The notes under the pieces: model-generated
Told to the model about the DNA's origin: nothing
The model's input: only the letters and a program-made list of their open reading frames with translations
The model's database searches: none
Translations under genes and position numbers: made by a program
Origin: Hirschia baltica ATCC 49814
GTDB lineage: Bacteria > Pseudomonadota > Alphaproteobacteria > Caulobacterales > Hyphomonadaceae
Length of the DNA: 64,000 bases
Assembly: GCF_000023785.1 (NCBI RefSeq)
Contig: NC_012982.1
Location: 744,001-808,000, forward strand
Direction of reading: 5' to 3'
Shown here: piece by piece, positions 55,584-64,000 of the stretch
Layout: every line of letters starts with the position of its first letter
Numbering within the stretch: position 1 is the first letter of the stretch

Positions 55584-56417
55584 TTTTTCATCTCTGCTGC
55601 TCGTCAATTTGTTGTCAGATACAAAAGGCGGGTTGGCCTTTTTGCGGCATCGGTGATCACCAATGGCGTGGTGTTGATGTTCGCAGTTTGGATGACGGAA
55701 AGTGAAAATAAGCAGACTGCACCTCTTCCAATTAATACCGCAATTGATTTTATCGAAATTGAATTGGCCGAAGACACGCCTCAAACTGAAGAAAAAATTT
55801 TAGAACCCAAGCTGGACGTGAAACCACGCGCGCGCTTGCAAGAAGCGCCTTTGACGCCTGAACTTGCGCAGGACAATCCAGAAGCGGCTGCAAAACCGTT
55901 AGAGGCAGTCTCAGAAAAGGTTGTAATCCCAGACCCAAATCCACCATTAAATGCAGAAGAATCCGACGCTAAGCGCAGACAGACTGAGGGTGCATCTGAA
56001 AAATGGCAAGTCGATAGAGCGGGACTGACATTAGAGGAACAGGCGACTGGCATTTTTATGCCAAGAACACCGGCTGGAAGTGGTTTAGACGGTGATCTCG
56101 CATTTGTTCGGCGCGCGCTTGGGTTTGCAGCTTGCCTCGATATCGGAACTGCAAGAAAAGCAGGAAGCGCCTGTGCTGAATTGGGTGCAATTGCACGATA
56201 TATGGCGGAACCAGATATTCGTGCACGTATAAATTCTGAGAATGCCGCAAAGTTTTCAGCTGCTGGTGATCTCCCTTTTGTAAAGCGTGAAAGCTTTGAT
56301 CTATTCAAAGGGCCTTTGCCTGAAGTATTGTCTGGTTCTATACGAGGGGGCGGTGTTGGGGAAGGCGGTCTGCCTGACCCTCACCCGCATGCATATGACG
56401 AGGTCACGCGCCCATAA
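55572..56417 (+). CDS. TonB-like anchored periplasmic protein
   Basis: A 281-residue protein with a basic N-terminus (RYKRRVGLF), one membrane span at about 23-40 (ASVITNGVVLMFAVWM) and a long Pro/Glu-rich periplasmic region (EEKILEPKLDVKPRARLQEA and onward). A C-terminal domain has two cysteines (ACLDIGTARKAGSACAELGA). The layout resembles TonB, but no TonB C-terminal domain was recognised. The only upstream start is GTG 55572, inside the previous terminator; the true start might lie at GTG 55653 or 55668, which would remove the basic tail. Function unknown. Confidence 0.6.
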   Translation: MAFSFFISAARQFVVRYKRRVGLFAASVITNGVVLMFAVWMTESENKQTAPLPINTAIDFIEIELAEDTPQTEEKILEPKLDVKPRARLQEAPLTPELAQDNPEAAAKPLEAVSEKVVIPDPNPPLNAEESDAKRRQTEGASEKWQVDRAGLTLEEQATGIFMPRTPAGSGLDGDLAFVRRALGFAACLDIGTARKAGSACAELGAIARYMAEPDIRARINSENAAKFSAAGDLPFVKRESFDLFKGPLPEVLSGSIRGGGVGEGGLPDPHPHAYDEVTRP

Positions 56418-56516
56418 TGCGTGTTGATCCATAAACATGATGATGGGGCTTGGAATAAGAGCGCGAGAGGCGTACAGCTGCTTGCTACACTTAGTCCAAA
56501 CTCGTGGGTTCTTAGA

Positions 56517-57521
56517 TTGAATTATCGTCATGCATTTCACGTTGGCAATTTTGCTGACATCCTTAAACACCTTGTGCTGGTCCTTTGTATCGAGAGCTTG
56601 AAAAAGAAAGACAAACCCTTTCGCTATATCGATACACATGCAGGCATAGGTCGATATGATCTAACGGGTGATGAGGCACGCCGCAGTCCTGAATGGCAAG
56701 AAGGCATTGGCCGTATTTGGGCTGCACATAAAGCGGGAGACATTCCCGAAGATGTAGCGGCAATCTTGAAACCTTATCTGGATGCTGTTTCCGAGATTAA
56801 TTATGATGGCGATTTAGAGAGCTATCCGGGGTCTCCTGATCTGGCGGCGACATTGATGCGTGAACAGGATAGCTTGCGCCTTACTGAATTGCATCCAGCT
56901 GACAAAGAGACGCTAACGGATCATTTTTTCCGCGATAAACGCGTGAAGATTGAAAACCGCAATGGCTATGAAGCGCTTAAGGCGTATTTGCCACCACCAG
57001 AACGTCGCGGTGTTGTACTGGTAGATCCTCCATTTGAGCATCGCGATGAGCTAGCGCATATGGCCAAAGGCGCTATGGGCGGAATTTCTCGCTGGCCGAC
57101 AGGAACATATATTTTCTGGCGTCCGCTTAAGGATATGGAAAACACCCAAAAATTTGATGATGGCCTCGCAGAGTGGTTGCTTGATGATATGGAGTTTTCT
57201 CACGAGAAAATTCTGCTTGCAGATTTATGGGTAAAAGAAATCGTAGAGCCTGGGCCTTTGTGTGGAGCAGGTGTTGTTGTCGTTAATCCGCCTTACGGCA
57301 TGCAGGAAGCGCTATTGACGGTTTTGCCGTGGGTAACAGAGCTGTTGCAACAAGATGAGGGAGCAGGTTGGCGTATTAATGCACCTGAGGCAGAACCTGG
57401 TCTTGAAGAGCAAATTGATGTCGAAATAGAGAATGTGCCGACATTTGATCCAGATGACGGCAATATTGAACTTAGTGATGAAGATCTTGCAGAGCTTGGC
57501 CTGAATAAGAACGACATTTAG
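56517..57521 (+). CDS. rlmJ: 23S rRNA (adenine2030-N6)-methyltransferase
   Basis: A 334-residue Rossmann methyltransferase acting on A2030 of 23S rRNA. The family N-terminus NYRHAFHVGNFADILKHLVL is present; IDTHAGIGRYDL (SAM) and VLVDPPFEHRDE (catalytic DPPF) follow. The TTG at 56517 gives the family start; codons upstream are unlike it. An acidic C-terminal tail of about 40 residues extends beyond typical members. Confidence 0.88.
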   Translation: MNYRHAFHVGNFADILKHLVLVLCIESLKKKDKPFRYIDTHAGIGRYDLTGDEARRSPEWQEGIGRIWAAHKAGDIPEDVAAILKPYLDAVSEINYDGDLESYPGSPDLAATLMREQDSLRLTELHPADKETLTDHFFRDKRVKIENRNGYEALKAYLPPPERRGVVLVDPPFEHRDELAHMAKGAMGGISRWPTGTYIFWRPLKDMENTQKFDDGLAEWLLDDMEFSHEKILLADLWVKEIVEPGPLCGAGVVVVNPPYGMQEALLTVLPWVTELLQQDEGAGWRINAPEAEPGLEEQIDVEIENVPTFDPDDGNIELSDEDLAELGLNKNDI

Positions 57522-57530
57522 AAAATGATG

Positions 57531-57568
57531 AAAGGCTGGTGCTGTGGTGCTCCAGCCTTTGCTTTGTT
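57531..57568 (+). terminator. Terminator after rlmJ
   Basis: Arms AAAGGCTGG and CCAGCCTTT, 12-base loop, followed by GCTTTGTTG. Sits between the convergent rlmJ and MFS genes. Confidence 0.75.
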
Positions 57569-57574
57569 GTGCTT

Positions 57575-58843
57575 TTACATTTCATTGCGTTGAAAAAGCC
57601 GGCCTCTTTCAGTCCATAAAATAACAACCAATGCCAATATCAAACAGATGGCATTAACGGCAAATAATGGCCCTAAAGTTCCATCGTATTGATCTGCTAC
57701 AAAACCACCAATAGCAGCCGCAAGGAATGTTGTTGCAAAGCCGTATAGAGCTGATGCTGAACCAGCAATATGTCCTAAAGGTTCCATCGCTGTTGATGAA
57801 AAGTTTGGCCCAATAAAGCCTATGCAAACAAAAGATATGATCATCAGAACATAGAATACGACGAAGCTTTCATTGCCACTATGAGAGACGATTGCATGCA
57901 GAATATTGACCAAAATCATAATGATCAAAGCCCAATGCGATAAGAAACGCATTCCTAGGTTTCGAACAAGACGTGAGTTCAACAAGTTGGACACGGCCAT
58001 CCCAGCGGAGACACCCGCAAACCATAATGGAAAAGAGGCTCCTTTATTAAAAGCTTCCACGTAAATTTGCTCAGAAGCGCTGATATAGCCAAACAACGTC
58101 CCAAAGATGAGTGCAGACGCGATTGAATATCCCATGGCGTATCTATTGGTGAAGACTGTGTAATAGGAACGCGCGATAGTTGACGGTTTTAACGGCCTTC
58201 GGTCTTCAGGCGCCAAGGTTTCGGGCAATCGAACATATGACCAGATCATCATCACACTGCCTAAGACCACAAGCGCCCAAAAAATTGCTCGCCAATCCCC
58301 GAAAAAGAAAAGAATACCTTCACCAAGGCTTGGAGCTAGAATGGGGGCCGCCATGAATATCAACATAACGATCGACATGATTTCAGCCATTGCGCGCCCA
58401 GTATAGCAATCTCGAACGACCGCTGCGGCCACAACGCGTGTCGCCCCAGCTGCTGCACCCTGAACAGCTCTTGCGAAAATTAGCATCTGGTAATCAGGTG
58501 CAACTAGACAAGCAACACTGGCAATAATGTATACGATTAGGGAAACGACGAGGATGGGTTTGCGCCCAAATCGGTCGATTAAAGGACCATAAAATATTTG
58601 AGAAAGTCCCATTCCCATAAGATAGACAATCACCATTTTTTGTCGATTATTGTCATCTTCAAATTGGAAAGTGTTTTGAATATCGCTGAGGGCGGGCAGC
58701 ATAATGTCCACAGCCGTAGCATTCAGTGCCATCAGGCCTGCTATGATACAAATCAATTCCCAGACAGGTAGATGCTTCATGGCACTTGGTCGCGTAGATG
58801 TCGCGGTTTGTGCTTTTGTTTTTGTTTTAGATTCGTTTGACAT
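57575..58843 (-). CDS. Bcr/CflA-type MFS exporter
   Basis: A 422-residue 12-helix major facilitator protein. Drug:H+ antiporter marks: DIMLPALSDIQNTFQ in TM1, the loop FYGPLIDRFGRKPILVVSLI between TM2 and TM3, and RAVQGAAAGATRVVAAAVVR (TM4, motif B). A Lys/Thr-rich cytoplasmic N-terminus starts at ATG 58843 (MSNESKTKTKAQ). It should export a drug or metabolite; substrate unknown. Confidence 0.9.
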   Translation of the reverse strand: MSNESKTKTKAQTATSTRPSAMKHLPVWELICIIAGLMALNATAVDIMLPALSDIQNTFQFEDDNNRQKMVIVYLMGMGLSQIFYGPLIDRFGRKPILVVSLIVYIIASVACLVAPDYQMLIFARAVQGAAAGATRVVAAAVVRDCYTGRAMAEIMSIVMLIFMAAPILAPSLGEGILFFFGDWRAIFWALVVLGSVMMIWSYVRLPETLAPEDRRPLKPSTIARSYYTVFTNRYAMGYSIASALIFGTLFGYISASEQIYVEAFNKGASFPLWFAGVSAGMAVSNLLNSRLVRNLGMRFLSHWALIIMILVNILHAIVSHSGNESFVVFYVLMIISFVCIGFIGPNFSSTAMEPLGHIAGSASALYGFATTFLAAAIGGFVADQYDGTLGPLFAVNAICLILALVVILWTERGRLFQRNEM

Positions 58844-58990
58844 GCAATCTCGATGACGGGTCGAATAATGAAAATATATACATTTAGAACGTTCGTTCAA
58901 AATAGCTCCCCACAATTGACAGAAAGACCGTCAAAGGCAAGGCTCTGAGTGTACTCTTTTCCCGTCTCATAGATGAAATAAGTGACAGTT

Positions 58991-59830
58991 ATGACACTCT
59001 TACACTGTGCCTGCGTTCAACTGCGATCAAGCGACGTCGTGCATGAAAACATAAATGCTGCGTCAGATTTAATAAAACAAGCTGCGGCACAAGGCGCTAA
59101 ATTTGTTGTCACGCCTGAGAATACTGGCTTTTTAGATATTCGCCCGGGCGGTGCAAAAAGCAAAGTAGTGGCTCAAGAAGACGATACCTGTCTAAAAGCA
59201 CTCTCGGCGCTAGCTGGAGAGCTGAACATCTGGCTACAGATTGGATCACTCGCTGTTAGGGGGGACAATGATGAGCGATTCGCAAACAGGTCATTTTTGA
59301 TAAATCCCAATGGCGAAATAGTCGCCTGCTATGACAAGATCCACATGTTTGATGTGGAGGTCGGGGATGGGCAATCATATCGGGAATCTAAGTCCTATAA
59401 GGCAGGCAATAAAAGTACTTTGGTGACAACGCCTTTTGCCAAGCTAGGGATGAGCATTTGTTACGATTTGCGTTTTCCAGAACTCTATCGAAATTTAGCC
59501 AAAGCGGGCGCAAACCTCGTGACACTTCCGGCTGCGTTTACAAAGGTGACAGGAGAAGCGCACTGGCACTCGCTCATTCGGGCACGTGCAATCGAAAATG
59601 GCGTGTTCATTCTTGCGGCGGCGCAAGGCGGTAAGCACGCAGATGGCCGCGAAACCTATGGACATTCTATGATCGTATCACCTTGGGGTGAAATTCTAGC
59701 GGAAGCTGGGTCAGACCCATGTGTGATCAGTGCTCAAATTGATTTGGAAGAGGTTGAAAAAGTTAGAGCAAGATTACCATCATTACACAGTGACCAAACC
59801 TTTATGCTTGAGGAAGTGACTCTGATTTAG
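58991..59830 (+). CDS. Carbon-nitrogen hydrolase (Nit1/Nit2-like amidase)
   Basis: A 279-residue nitrilase-superfamily enzyme. The catalytic Glu is in VTPENTGF, the Lys in YDKIHMFDV and the Cys in MSICYDLRFPELYR. This Nit branch includes deaminated-glutathione amidases and omega-amidases. The start is ATG 58991, with GTG 58982 also in frame. Its end overlaps the convergent small gene by four bases. Confidence 0.9.
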   Translation: MTLLHCACVQLRSSDVVHENINAASDLIKQAAAQGAKFVVTPENTGFLDIRPGGAKSKVVAQEDDTCLKALSALAGELNIWLQIGSLAVRGDNDERFANRSFLINPNGEIVACYDKIHMFDVEVGDGQSYRESKSYKAGNKSTLVTTPFAKLGMSICYDLRFPELYRNLAKAGANLVTLPAAFTKVTGEAHWHSLIRARAIENGVFILAAAQGGKHADGRETYGHSMIVSPWGEILAEAGSDPCVISAQIDLEEVEKVRARLPSLHSDQTFMLEEVTLI

Positions 59831-60012
59831 TCGACGAAGCACCACACGCCAGAGCAAATGCCAGTTGTGACTTGCATAAGAAGATCCAGAGCACCGCCTA
59901 TAAGGAGAACAGGTAGTCCAACCCAAAGAAAAACTAGCCAAATGGCCATAGGTGTGATTCTTGGTTCTTTCAGAGTGTAACCGGAGATTGTTTGAACCTT
60001 TGATTTGGCCAT
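59827..60012 (-). CDS. Small membrane protein, 61 residues
   Basis: Basic N-terminus (MAKSKVQTISGYTLKEPRIT), then one or two hydrophobic spans (AIWLVFLWVGLPVLLIGGAL and following) ending CSGVWCFVD. Convergent with the nitrilase gene, divergent from the FemAB-like gene. No family recognised. Confidence 0.5.
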   Translation of the reverse strand: MAKSKVQTISGYTLKEPRITPMAIWLVFLWVGLPVLLIGGALDLLMQVTTGICSGVWCFVD

Positions 60013-60092
60013 ATGCTTTATTGCCTTTTCACTTCGAATGATTGTCTGTATGTCGACCCATCGTTAACCCTAACTGACTAATTTTTTGTTTC

Positions 60093-61052
60093 ATGAGTGA
60101 AGTCCTGCAGGTTCGTTGGAACCAAATTAATAGAACAGACTGGGACATCGCCCACACGAATGCTTGCGCCAGCTATCAACAAGATTGGGCGTATGGTGAT
60201 GTGCTCTCTCATCATGGTGCAAAAGTATGGCGCGCGAGTGTAGCGCGATCAGACGATAATACCGTCATAGCCTTGGCTCAGATCACATCTAAGCCTTTCG
60301 CATTGGTTGGACAATTTGCGCTCTGCACGCATGGTCCAATTTGGCTAGAAGACATTAGTATTGCCGATAAGCATTTTGTGTATCGCACTTTAAGCAAGGC
60401 GGTTCCGGTGGGCTGGCCTAAACTCTTGATCTTCACACCAGATGAACACGAAGCTGACATTAAACCGGTAAAAAGTGTGAAGCGGGTCATGACTGGGGAA
60501 GCAACAGTTCGCATAAACCTTGAACAAGATGTCGAGACTTTGCGCAAATCCATGGATCAAAAATGGCGAAACCGTCTCACATCAGCTGAAAAGTCAGGTC
60601 TAAAATTTGTCAGCGGCGGCACTAAGCCAGCGCAATATAGATGGCTTCTAGACCTTGAAGAAACACAAAGAGAAAAACGCGGTTATCGCGCATTGCCTGC
60701 TGCTCTCACATTAGAATGGCAAGAATCTAAATCAAAGTGCCTGCAAGCTGGTAAAAATGGTGGGATTTCCGTTTACAGAGCTGATCTGGGCAAAGAATGT
60801 GCGGGGGCCATGCTGGTGCTAGAGCATGGCAGCATGGCCACCTATCATATCGGCTGGACCTCTGAAGAGGGGCGCAAGCTGGGTGCGCACAATTTATGCC
60901 TTTGGAATGCCTGTTTAGACCTAAAGGCGCGCGGCTTTAAGCAGTTTGATCTAGGCGGTGTTAACACACAGTCCGGCGCTGGAATTGCGCGGTTTAAAAT
61001 TGGCACGGGCGGAGATGTATTCCAGCGGGGCGGCGCGTTTGTAAAGGCGTAA
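60093..61052 (+). CDS. FemAB/GNAT-like acyltransferase
   Basis: A 319-residue protein with two GNAT-type halves as in FemAB peptidyltransferases. The start of the first is SYQQDWAYGDVLSHHGAKVW. Later segments are MDQKWRNRLTSAEKSGLKFV, SMATYHIGWTSEEGRKLGAH and FKQFDLGGVNTQSGAGIARF. Such proteins transfer aminoacyl groups to cell-wall precursors or other acceptors; the substrate here is unknown. Confidence 0.75.
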   Translation: MSEVLQVRWNQINRTDWDIAHTNACASYQQDWAYGDVLSHHGAKVWRASVARSDDNTVIALAQITSKPFALVGQFALCTHGPIWLEDISIADKHFVYRTLSKAVPVGWPKLLIFTPDEHEADIKPVKSVKRVMTGEATVRINLEQDVETLRKSMDQKWRNRLTSAEKSGLKFVSGGTKPAQYRWLLDLEETQREKRGYRALPAALTLEWQESKSKCLQAGKNGGISVYRADLGKECAGAMLVLEHGSMATYHIGWTSEEGRKLGAHNLCLWNACLDLKARGFKQFDLGGVNTQSGAGIARFKIGTGGDVFQRGGAFVKA

Positions 61053-61113
61053 TGTATTGTTATTGAACGTTATAACGTCAAGGTAGCGTTTGTAAGCTGA
61101 ATGTCAAAATGCC

Positions 61114-62217
61114 TTAGACGTTGAATTTGAATAGCAAGACATCACCATCTTTAACAATGTATTCCTTACCTTCTTGGCGAACTTTACCGGCTTCTTTGGC
61201 TCCCGCTTCACCATTATATTGGATATAATCGTCATAGGCGATGGTTTCAGCGCGAATAAAGCCTTTTTCAAAATCACCGTGGATAACACCTGCTGCTTTA
61301 GGCGCAGTGCAGCCTTCAGGGATTGTCCAAGCACGTGTTTCTTTGGGGCCGCAAGTAAAGTAAGTTTGCAGGTTCAAAAGCTTGTATCCGGCTTGAATCA
61401 CGCGGTTTAGGCCCGGCTCTTCAAGACCTAATGTCTCAAGAAATTCTTCGGCTTCATCATCGTCTAGAACGGCGATTTCACTTTCGATTTTTGCTGAAAT
61501 AGCAACAGCTTGTGCACCTTCTTTTTCAGCGTGTGCGAAGACTTTTGCAGAAAAATCATTACCATCTGCAGCGCTATCTTCATCTACATTGGCGATGTAG
61601 AAAACAGGTTTGGAAGTGAGAAGCTGCATCATGCGCCAGACTTTACGTGTGTCTGGATCGTCAGGAATAACAGCAGCACGTGCAGGCTTTCCATCTTCAA
61701 GTTGAGCCATTGCCAAGTCTATGAGTTCTAAGGCAATTTTTGCTTCTTTATCATTGCCGCGTGCTTTTTTCTCAAGGCCGGGCTTGCGTTTTTCAAGGCT
61801 CTCCATGTCGGCGATCATGAGTTCTGTTTCAACAACTTCATAATCAGACATCGGATCAATTGTGCCGGAAACGTGGGTGACATCATCATCTTCAAAACAA
61901 CGCAATACATAAGCGATGGCATCGGTTTCACGAATATTGGCAAGGAATTGGTTTCCCAGCCCTTCACCTTGTGAAGCACCTTTTACGAGACCCGCGATAT
62001 CCACGAAATTCATACGAGCTGGAATGATCTCTTTTGAGCCCGCGATATCGGCGAGCGCTTTTAAGCGTTTTTCTGGAACCGCGACTTCGCCTTCATTTGG
62101 GTCAATCGTACAGAAAGGGTAGTTGGCTGCTTGTGCATCCGCTGTTTTTGTTAGCGCGTTGAACAAGGTTGATTTACCGACGTTGGGAAGACCAACAATA
62201 CCACATTTAAAACCCAT
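61114..62217 (-). CDS. ychF: Redox-regulated ATPase/GTPase of the Obg family
   Basis: A 367-residue P-loop protein. G1 is GLPNVGKST, preceded by [23 protein letters not shown] is the family switch region and [20 protein letters not shown] the G3 region. A C-terminal TGS domain is present ([16 protein letters not shown], then [10 protein letters not shown]). YchF binds ribosomes and hydrolyses ATP. Full-length and monocistronic. Confidence 0.96.
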   Translation of the reverse strand: MGFKCGIVGLPNVGKSTLFNALTKTADAQAANYPFCTIDPNEGEVAVPEKRLKALADIAGSKEIIPARMNFVDIAGLVKGASQGEGLGNQFLANIRETDAIAYVLRCFEDDDVTHVSGTIDPMSDYEVVETELMIADMESLEKRKPGLEKKARGNDKEAKIALELIDLAMAQLEDGKPARAAVIPDDPDTRKVWRMMQLLTSKPVFYIANVDEDSAADGNDFSAKVFAHAEKEGAQAVAISAKIESEIAVLDDDEAEEFLETLGLEEPGLNRVIQAGYKLLNLQTYFTCGPKETRAWTIPEGCTAPKAAGVIHGDFEKGFIRAETIAYDDYIQYNGEAGAKEAGKVRQEGKEYIVKDGDVLLFKFNV

Positions 62218-62399
62218 TAGGGGAACTCCGTACGGTCAGAAAATTTAATTGCCACTACTGACAGCAAATCAAGCAAAAGGGCAAGAGCTTAGAATGGAAT
62301 AGCGGAGCACATTTCTTGGAGTTTTCAATATTTTTATTGTTCTGGTTTTTGTCTCATGAAATGGTGAGGGCTAATCTTGATAAAAAGGGGGTGACCAAG

Positions 62400-62759
62400 A
62401 TGTTTCAACGAACTTGGGCTTTTGTAATCGTTGCTATGCTAGCAACCTCAGTATCTCATGCGCAGGCTAGTGAAACAACTGCCGAAGAACTTGCTAGATG
62501 TTTGGTGCGTCACTCAGACGAGGAGATTGAGCTAGTCATGAAAGATTTTCTTGTAAATGCGCTTCTTGAAAACAAAATAGAAGCTCAATCAGATGCGCTC
62601 AAGCTTGGCATGTCTATGTCGCAAATGGCCATGAATGGCTGTGGTTTGTCTAAGGTTGATTTGCAAAAACCTGTGTTTACAAGTGCTGCAGAATTGTATG
62701 GTAATATTGTCGGGAAGCGTATAATGGCGAAAGCGATGTCGAATATTGGTATGGAATAG
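62400..62759 (+). CDS. Small secreted protein of unknown function
   Basis: A 119-residue protein with a signal peptide (about 1-22, SHAQA). The mature part is helical with cysteines in ELARCLVRHSDEE and MAMNGCGLSK. I chose ATG 62400, after AAAAGGGGGTG; a longer frame from 62316 adds a second hydrophobic run. No family recognised. Confidence 0.6.
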   Translation: MFQRTWAFVIVAMLATSVSHAQASETTAEELARCLVRHSDEEIELVMKDFLVNALLENKIEAQSDALKLGMSMSQMAMNGCGLSKVDLQKPVFTSAAELYGNIVGKRIMAKAMSNIGME

Positions 62760-62785
62760 CTCCCGCTACAGCATATTTATTTAAC

Positions 62786-63403
62786 TTAATTACCCTTGCG
62801 GCGAGACATATCTTCTTTAGGTGCAGGTGCAAGGCGCATGACTTCTGCTTGGAAGCGTTCATCATCTCCCGCAGCAAGGAAGTGAATAGCGCGCGCGCAA
62901 GCATCCAGCATGTCATCTAGCCACTTAGCTTCTGATTTCGCAAAATCAGATAAGACATGCCCCTGCACACGGGATTTATCGCCGGGATGACCTACGCCTA
63001 GTCGGGTGCGGCGCACGTCTTTGCTGGCCTGCGCCATAATAGAGCGCATGCCATTATTACCAGAATGTCCACCACCAATTTTCATCCGCACGCGGCCGGG
63101 CGCTAAATCTATTTCGTCGTGAAAAATGACAGTTTGATCCGCAGAGATTTTGAAAAAGTTCATAGCTTCACCAACAGAACGTCCGCTATCATTGTAAAAT
63201 GTTGTTGGTTTTAGAAGGAGCGTTTTAACACGGCCTCCATTTGCATCTGTCAGAAAACCTTCAGATATTTTCCCCTGAAATTTTGTTTTCCAAGGACTAA
63301 AACCGTGCATGTCAGCAATCGCATCAATTGCCATAAAGCCAATATTGTGGCGATTGCCTTTATACTGGTCGCCGGGATTTCCAAGGCCAACGAGTAATAA
63401 CAT
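62786..63403 (-). CDS. pth: Peptidyl-tRNA hydrolase
   Basis: A 205-residue enzyme releasing tRNA from peptidyl-tRNA. N9 and H19 are in LVGLGNPG and RHNIGF. The catalytic Asp lies in FHDEIDLAPGRVRMK, and GGGHSGNNGMRSI follows. ATG 63403 gives the standard MLLLVGLGNPG start. A longer frame from 63478 would add 25 residues not usual in the family. Follows rplY/ctc on the same strand, as in many bacteria. Confidence 0.94.
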   Translation of the reverse strand: MLLLVGLGNPGDQYKGNRHNIGFMAIDAIADMHGFSPWKTKFQGKISEGFLTDANGGRVKTLLLKPTTFYNDSGRSVGEAMNFFKISADQTVIFHDEIDLAPGRVRMKIGGGHSGNNGMRSIMAQASKDVRRTRLGVGHPGDKSRVQGHVLSDFAKSEAKWLDDMLDACARAIHFLAAGDDERFQAEVMRLAPAPKEDMSRRKGN

Positions 63404-63501
63404 GAATGGCTCCGCATCTCTTTGGTGTGATTTAGCGAATGGTAATAGCGCGAGCAGTTTTGAAAGCAAACTCGTCATTGGCTAATAATCCTTGGCATTA
63501 T

Positions 63502-63533
63502 AGAAAAACGGCGCTGAATTGCTTCAACGCCGT
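63502..63533 (-). terminator. Terminator after rplY/ctc
   Basis: On the minus strand ACGGCG and CGCCGT enclose a 14-base loop, then TTTTTC. Lies between rplY/ctc and pth. It may limit read-through into pth. Confidence 0.65.
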
Positions 63534-63565
63534 GTAATCTTATTTTGTTTGTACAAAGCGAGCAA

Positions 63566-64000
63566 TTAAGCTTCTGCTTCGCCTTCTTCTTCTGCTGCAT
63601 CGTCTTCTGCATCATCTGCTTTGGCTGATGCTGTACGGCCGACGATTGTCGCGATTGTGAAGTCACGGTCAGTAATTGTTGGAGTAGCATCTTTTGGAAG
63701 TTCGATGTTGGAGATTTTAACGTTATCACCAATATCCAAGCTACTTACATCACCAGTTAGGAATTCAGGAATGTGTCCAGCTGGAACTTCAAGTTCTACA
63801 GTGTGACGTACGATGTTCAATGAACCACCGCGTTTAATACCTGGAGATACGTCTTCACCTGTGAAGTGTACAGGAACCTCAACTTTAACAAGTTGGTCCT
63901 CTTTCACGCGGTAAAGGTCTACGTGTAGTGCAACTTCAGTTACTGGGTGGAATTGAACATCCTGAGGGATAACAAATTGCTTCTTACCTTTGTGTTCAAT
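63566..64000 (-). CDS. rplY: Ribosomal protein L25/Ctc, 5' end outside window
   Basis: The frame is open from the window edge to the stop at 63566 (145 codons visible). Segments [20 protein letters not shown] and [20 protein letters not shown] match the long TL5/Ctc form of L25, which binds 5S rRNA. The C-terminal tail is Ala/Glu-rich, as in this form. The N-terminal part of the RNA-binding domain lies beyond the edge. Confidence 0.93.
   Translation of the reverse strand: MEHKGKKQFVIPQDVQFHPVTEVALHVDLYRVKEDQLVKVEVPVHFTGEDVSPGIKRGGSLNIVRHTVELEVPAGHIPEFLTGDVSSLDIGDNVKISNIELPKDATPTITDRDFTIATIVGRTASAKADDAEDDAAEEEGEAEA

Noticed and set aside
62400-62759. Fifth member of the C-x9-C-x-C lipoprotein family
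   Set aside because: It has no lipobox and no Cys-x-Cys pair; its two cysteine regions are spaced differently.

Overview
The window reads as chromosomal DNA of a marine-type alphaproteobacterium. The bc1 operon, the moxR/DUF58/DUF4159 operon, DUF1285-Nudix-DUF6111-cca, hemF and the pth/rplY pair are all arranged as in that class. The moderately AT-rich core and the gene set suggest the Hyphomonadaceae (Hirschia-like), but the genus is inference.

The left 25.8 kb looks like a metal-resistance island. A leftward tyrosine integrase (24444-25604) lies beside a 45-base 3' fragment of a CAT-anticodon tRNA, most like initiator tRNA-Met (25804-25848). The fragment is oriented so that the island must lie to its left, and an intact tRNA copy is predicted beyond the left edge. 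The island has two modules of different base composition. The first (1 to about 13.86 kb, GC-rich) carries copper genes: a CopA-type multicopper oxidase, a CnrY/CnrX/CnrH-like sensing system, a DUF411/CopG-like protein, a Cu(I) P-type ATPase, a DUF2933 protein with an ICMT-like membrane methyltransferase, an APC permease, an acyltransferase and a DUF2231-NTF2 fusion. It also holds decayed genes: a membrane protein with two stops, the 5' end of a Rieske gene, and a frameshifted formyltransferase. It ends abruptly in a gene without a start, followed by a truncated IS3-family transposase. The second module (14.7-24.2 kb, AT-richer) carries a czcCBA-type RND efflux operon, a P1B-4 ATPase with an SPC motif, a short cation transporter and a second ICMT-like methyltransferase.

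From 25.9 kb the DNA looks like core genome. A BCCT osmolyte transporter diverges from a TonB-dependent receptor, a TPR-sulfotransferase and a MarR regulator; two 15-base palindromes 21 bases apart lie between the divergent genes and are a good candidate operator. An MscS channel, a GNAT and the four-gene moxR/DUF58/DUF4159/vWA operon follow. Next come DUF1285, Nudix, DUF6111, cca, hemF and three tandem lipoprotein genes carrying four copies of an exact C-x9-C-x-C module, which I do not recognise as a named family.

The right third holds trmL, petABC, mtnP, a GST, two acetyltransferase-type genes, apt, a ClpP-like protease, a TonB-like membrane protein, rlmJ, an MFS exporter, a nitrilase-family hydrolase, a FemAB-like protein, ychF, pth and the start of rplY/ctc. 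No CRISPR array, rRNA, complete tRNA or replication origin was seen.
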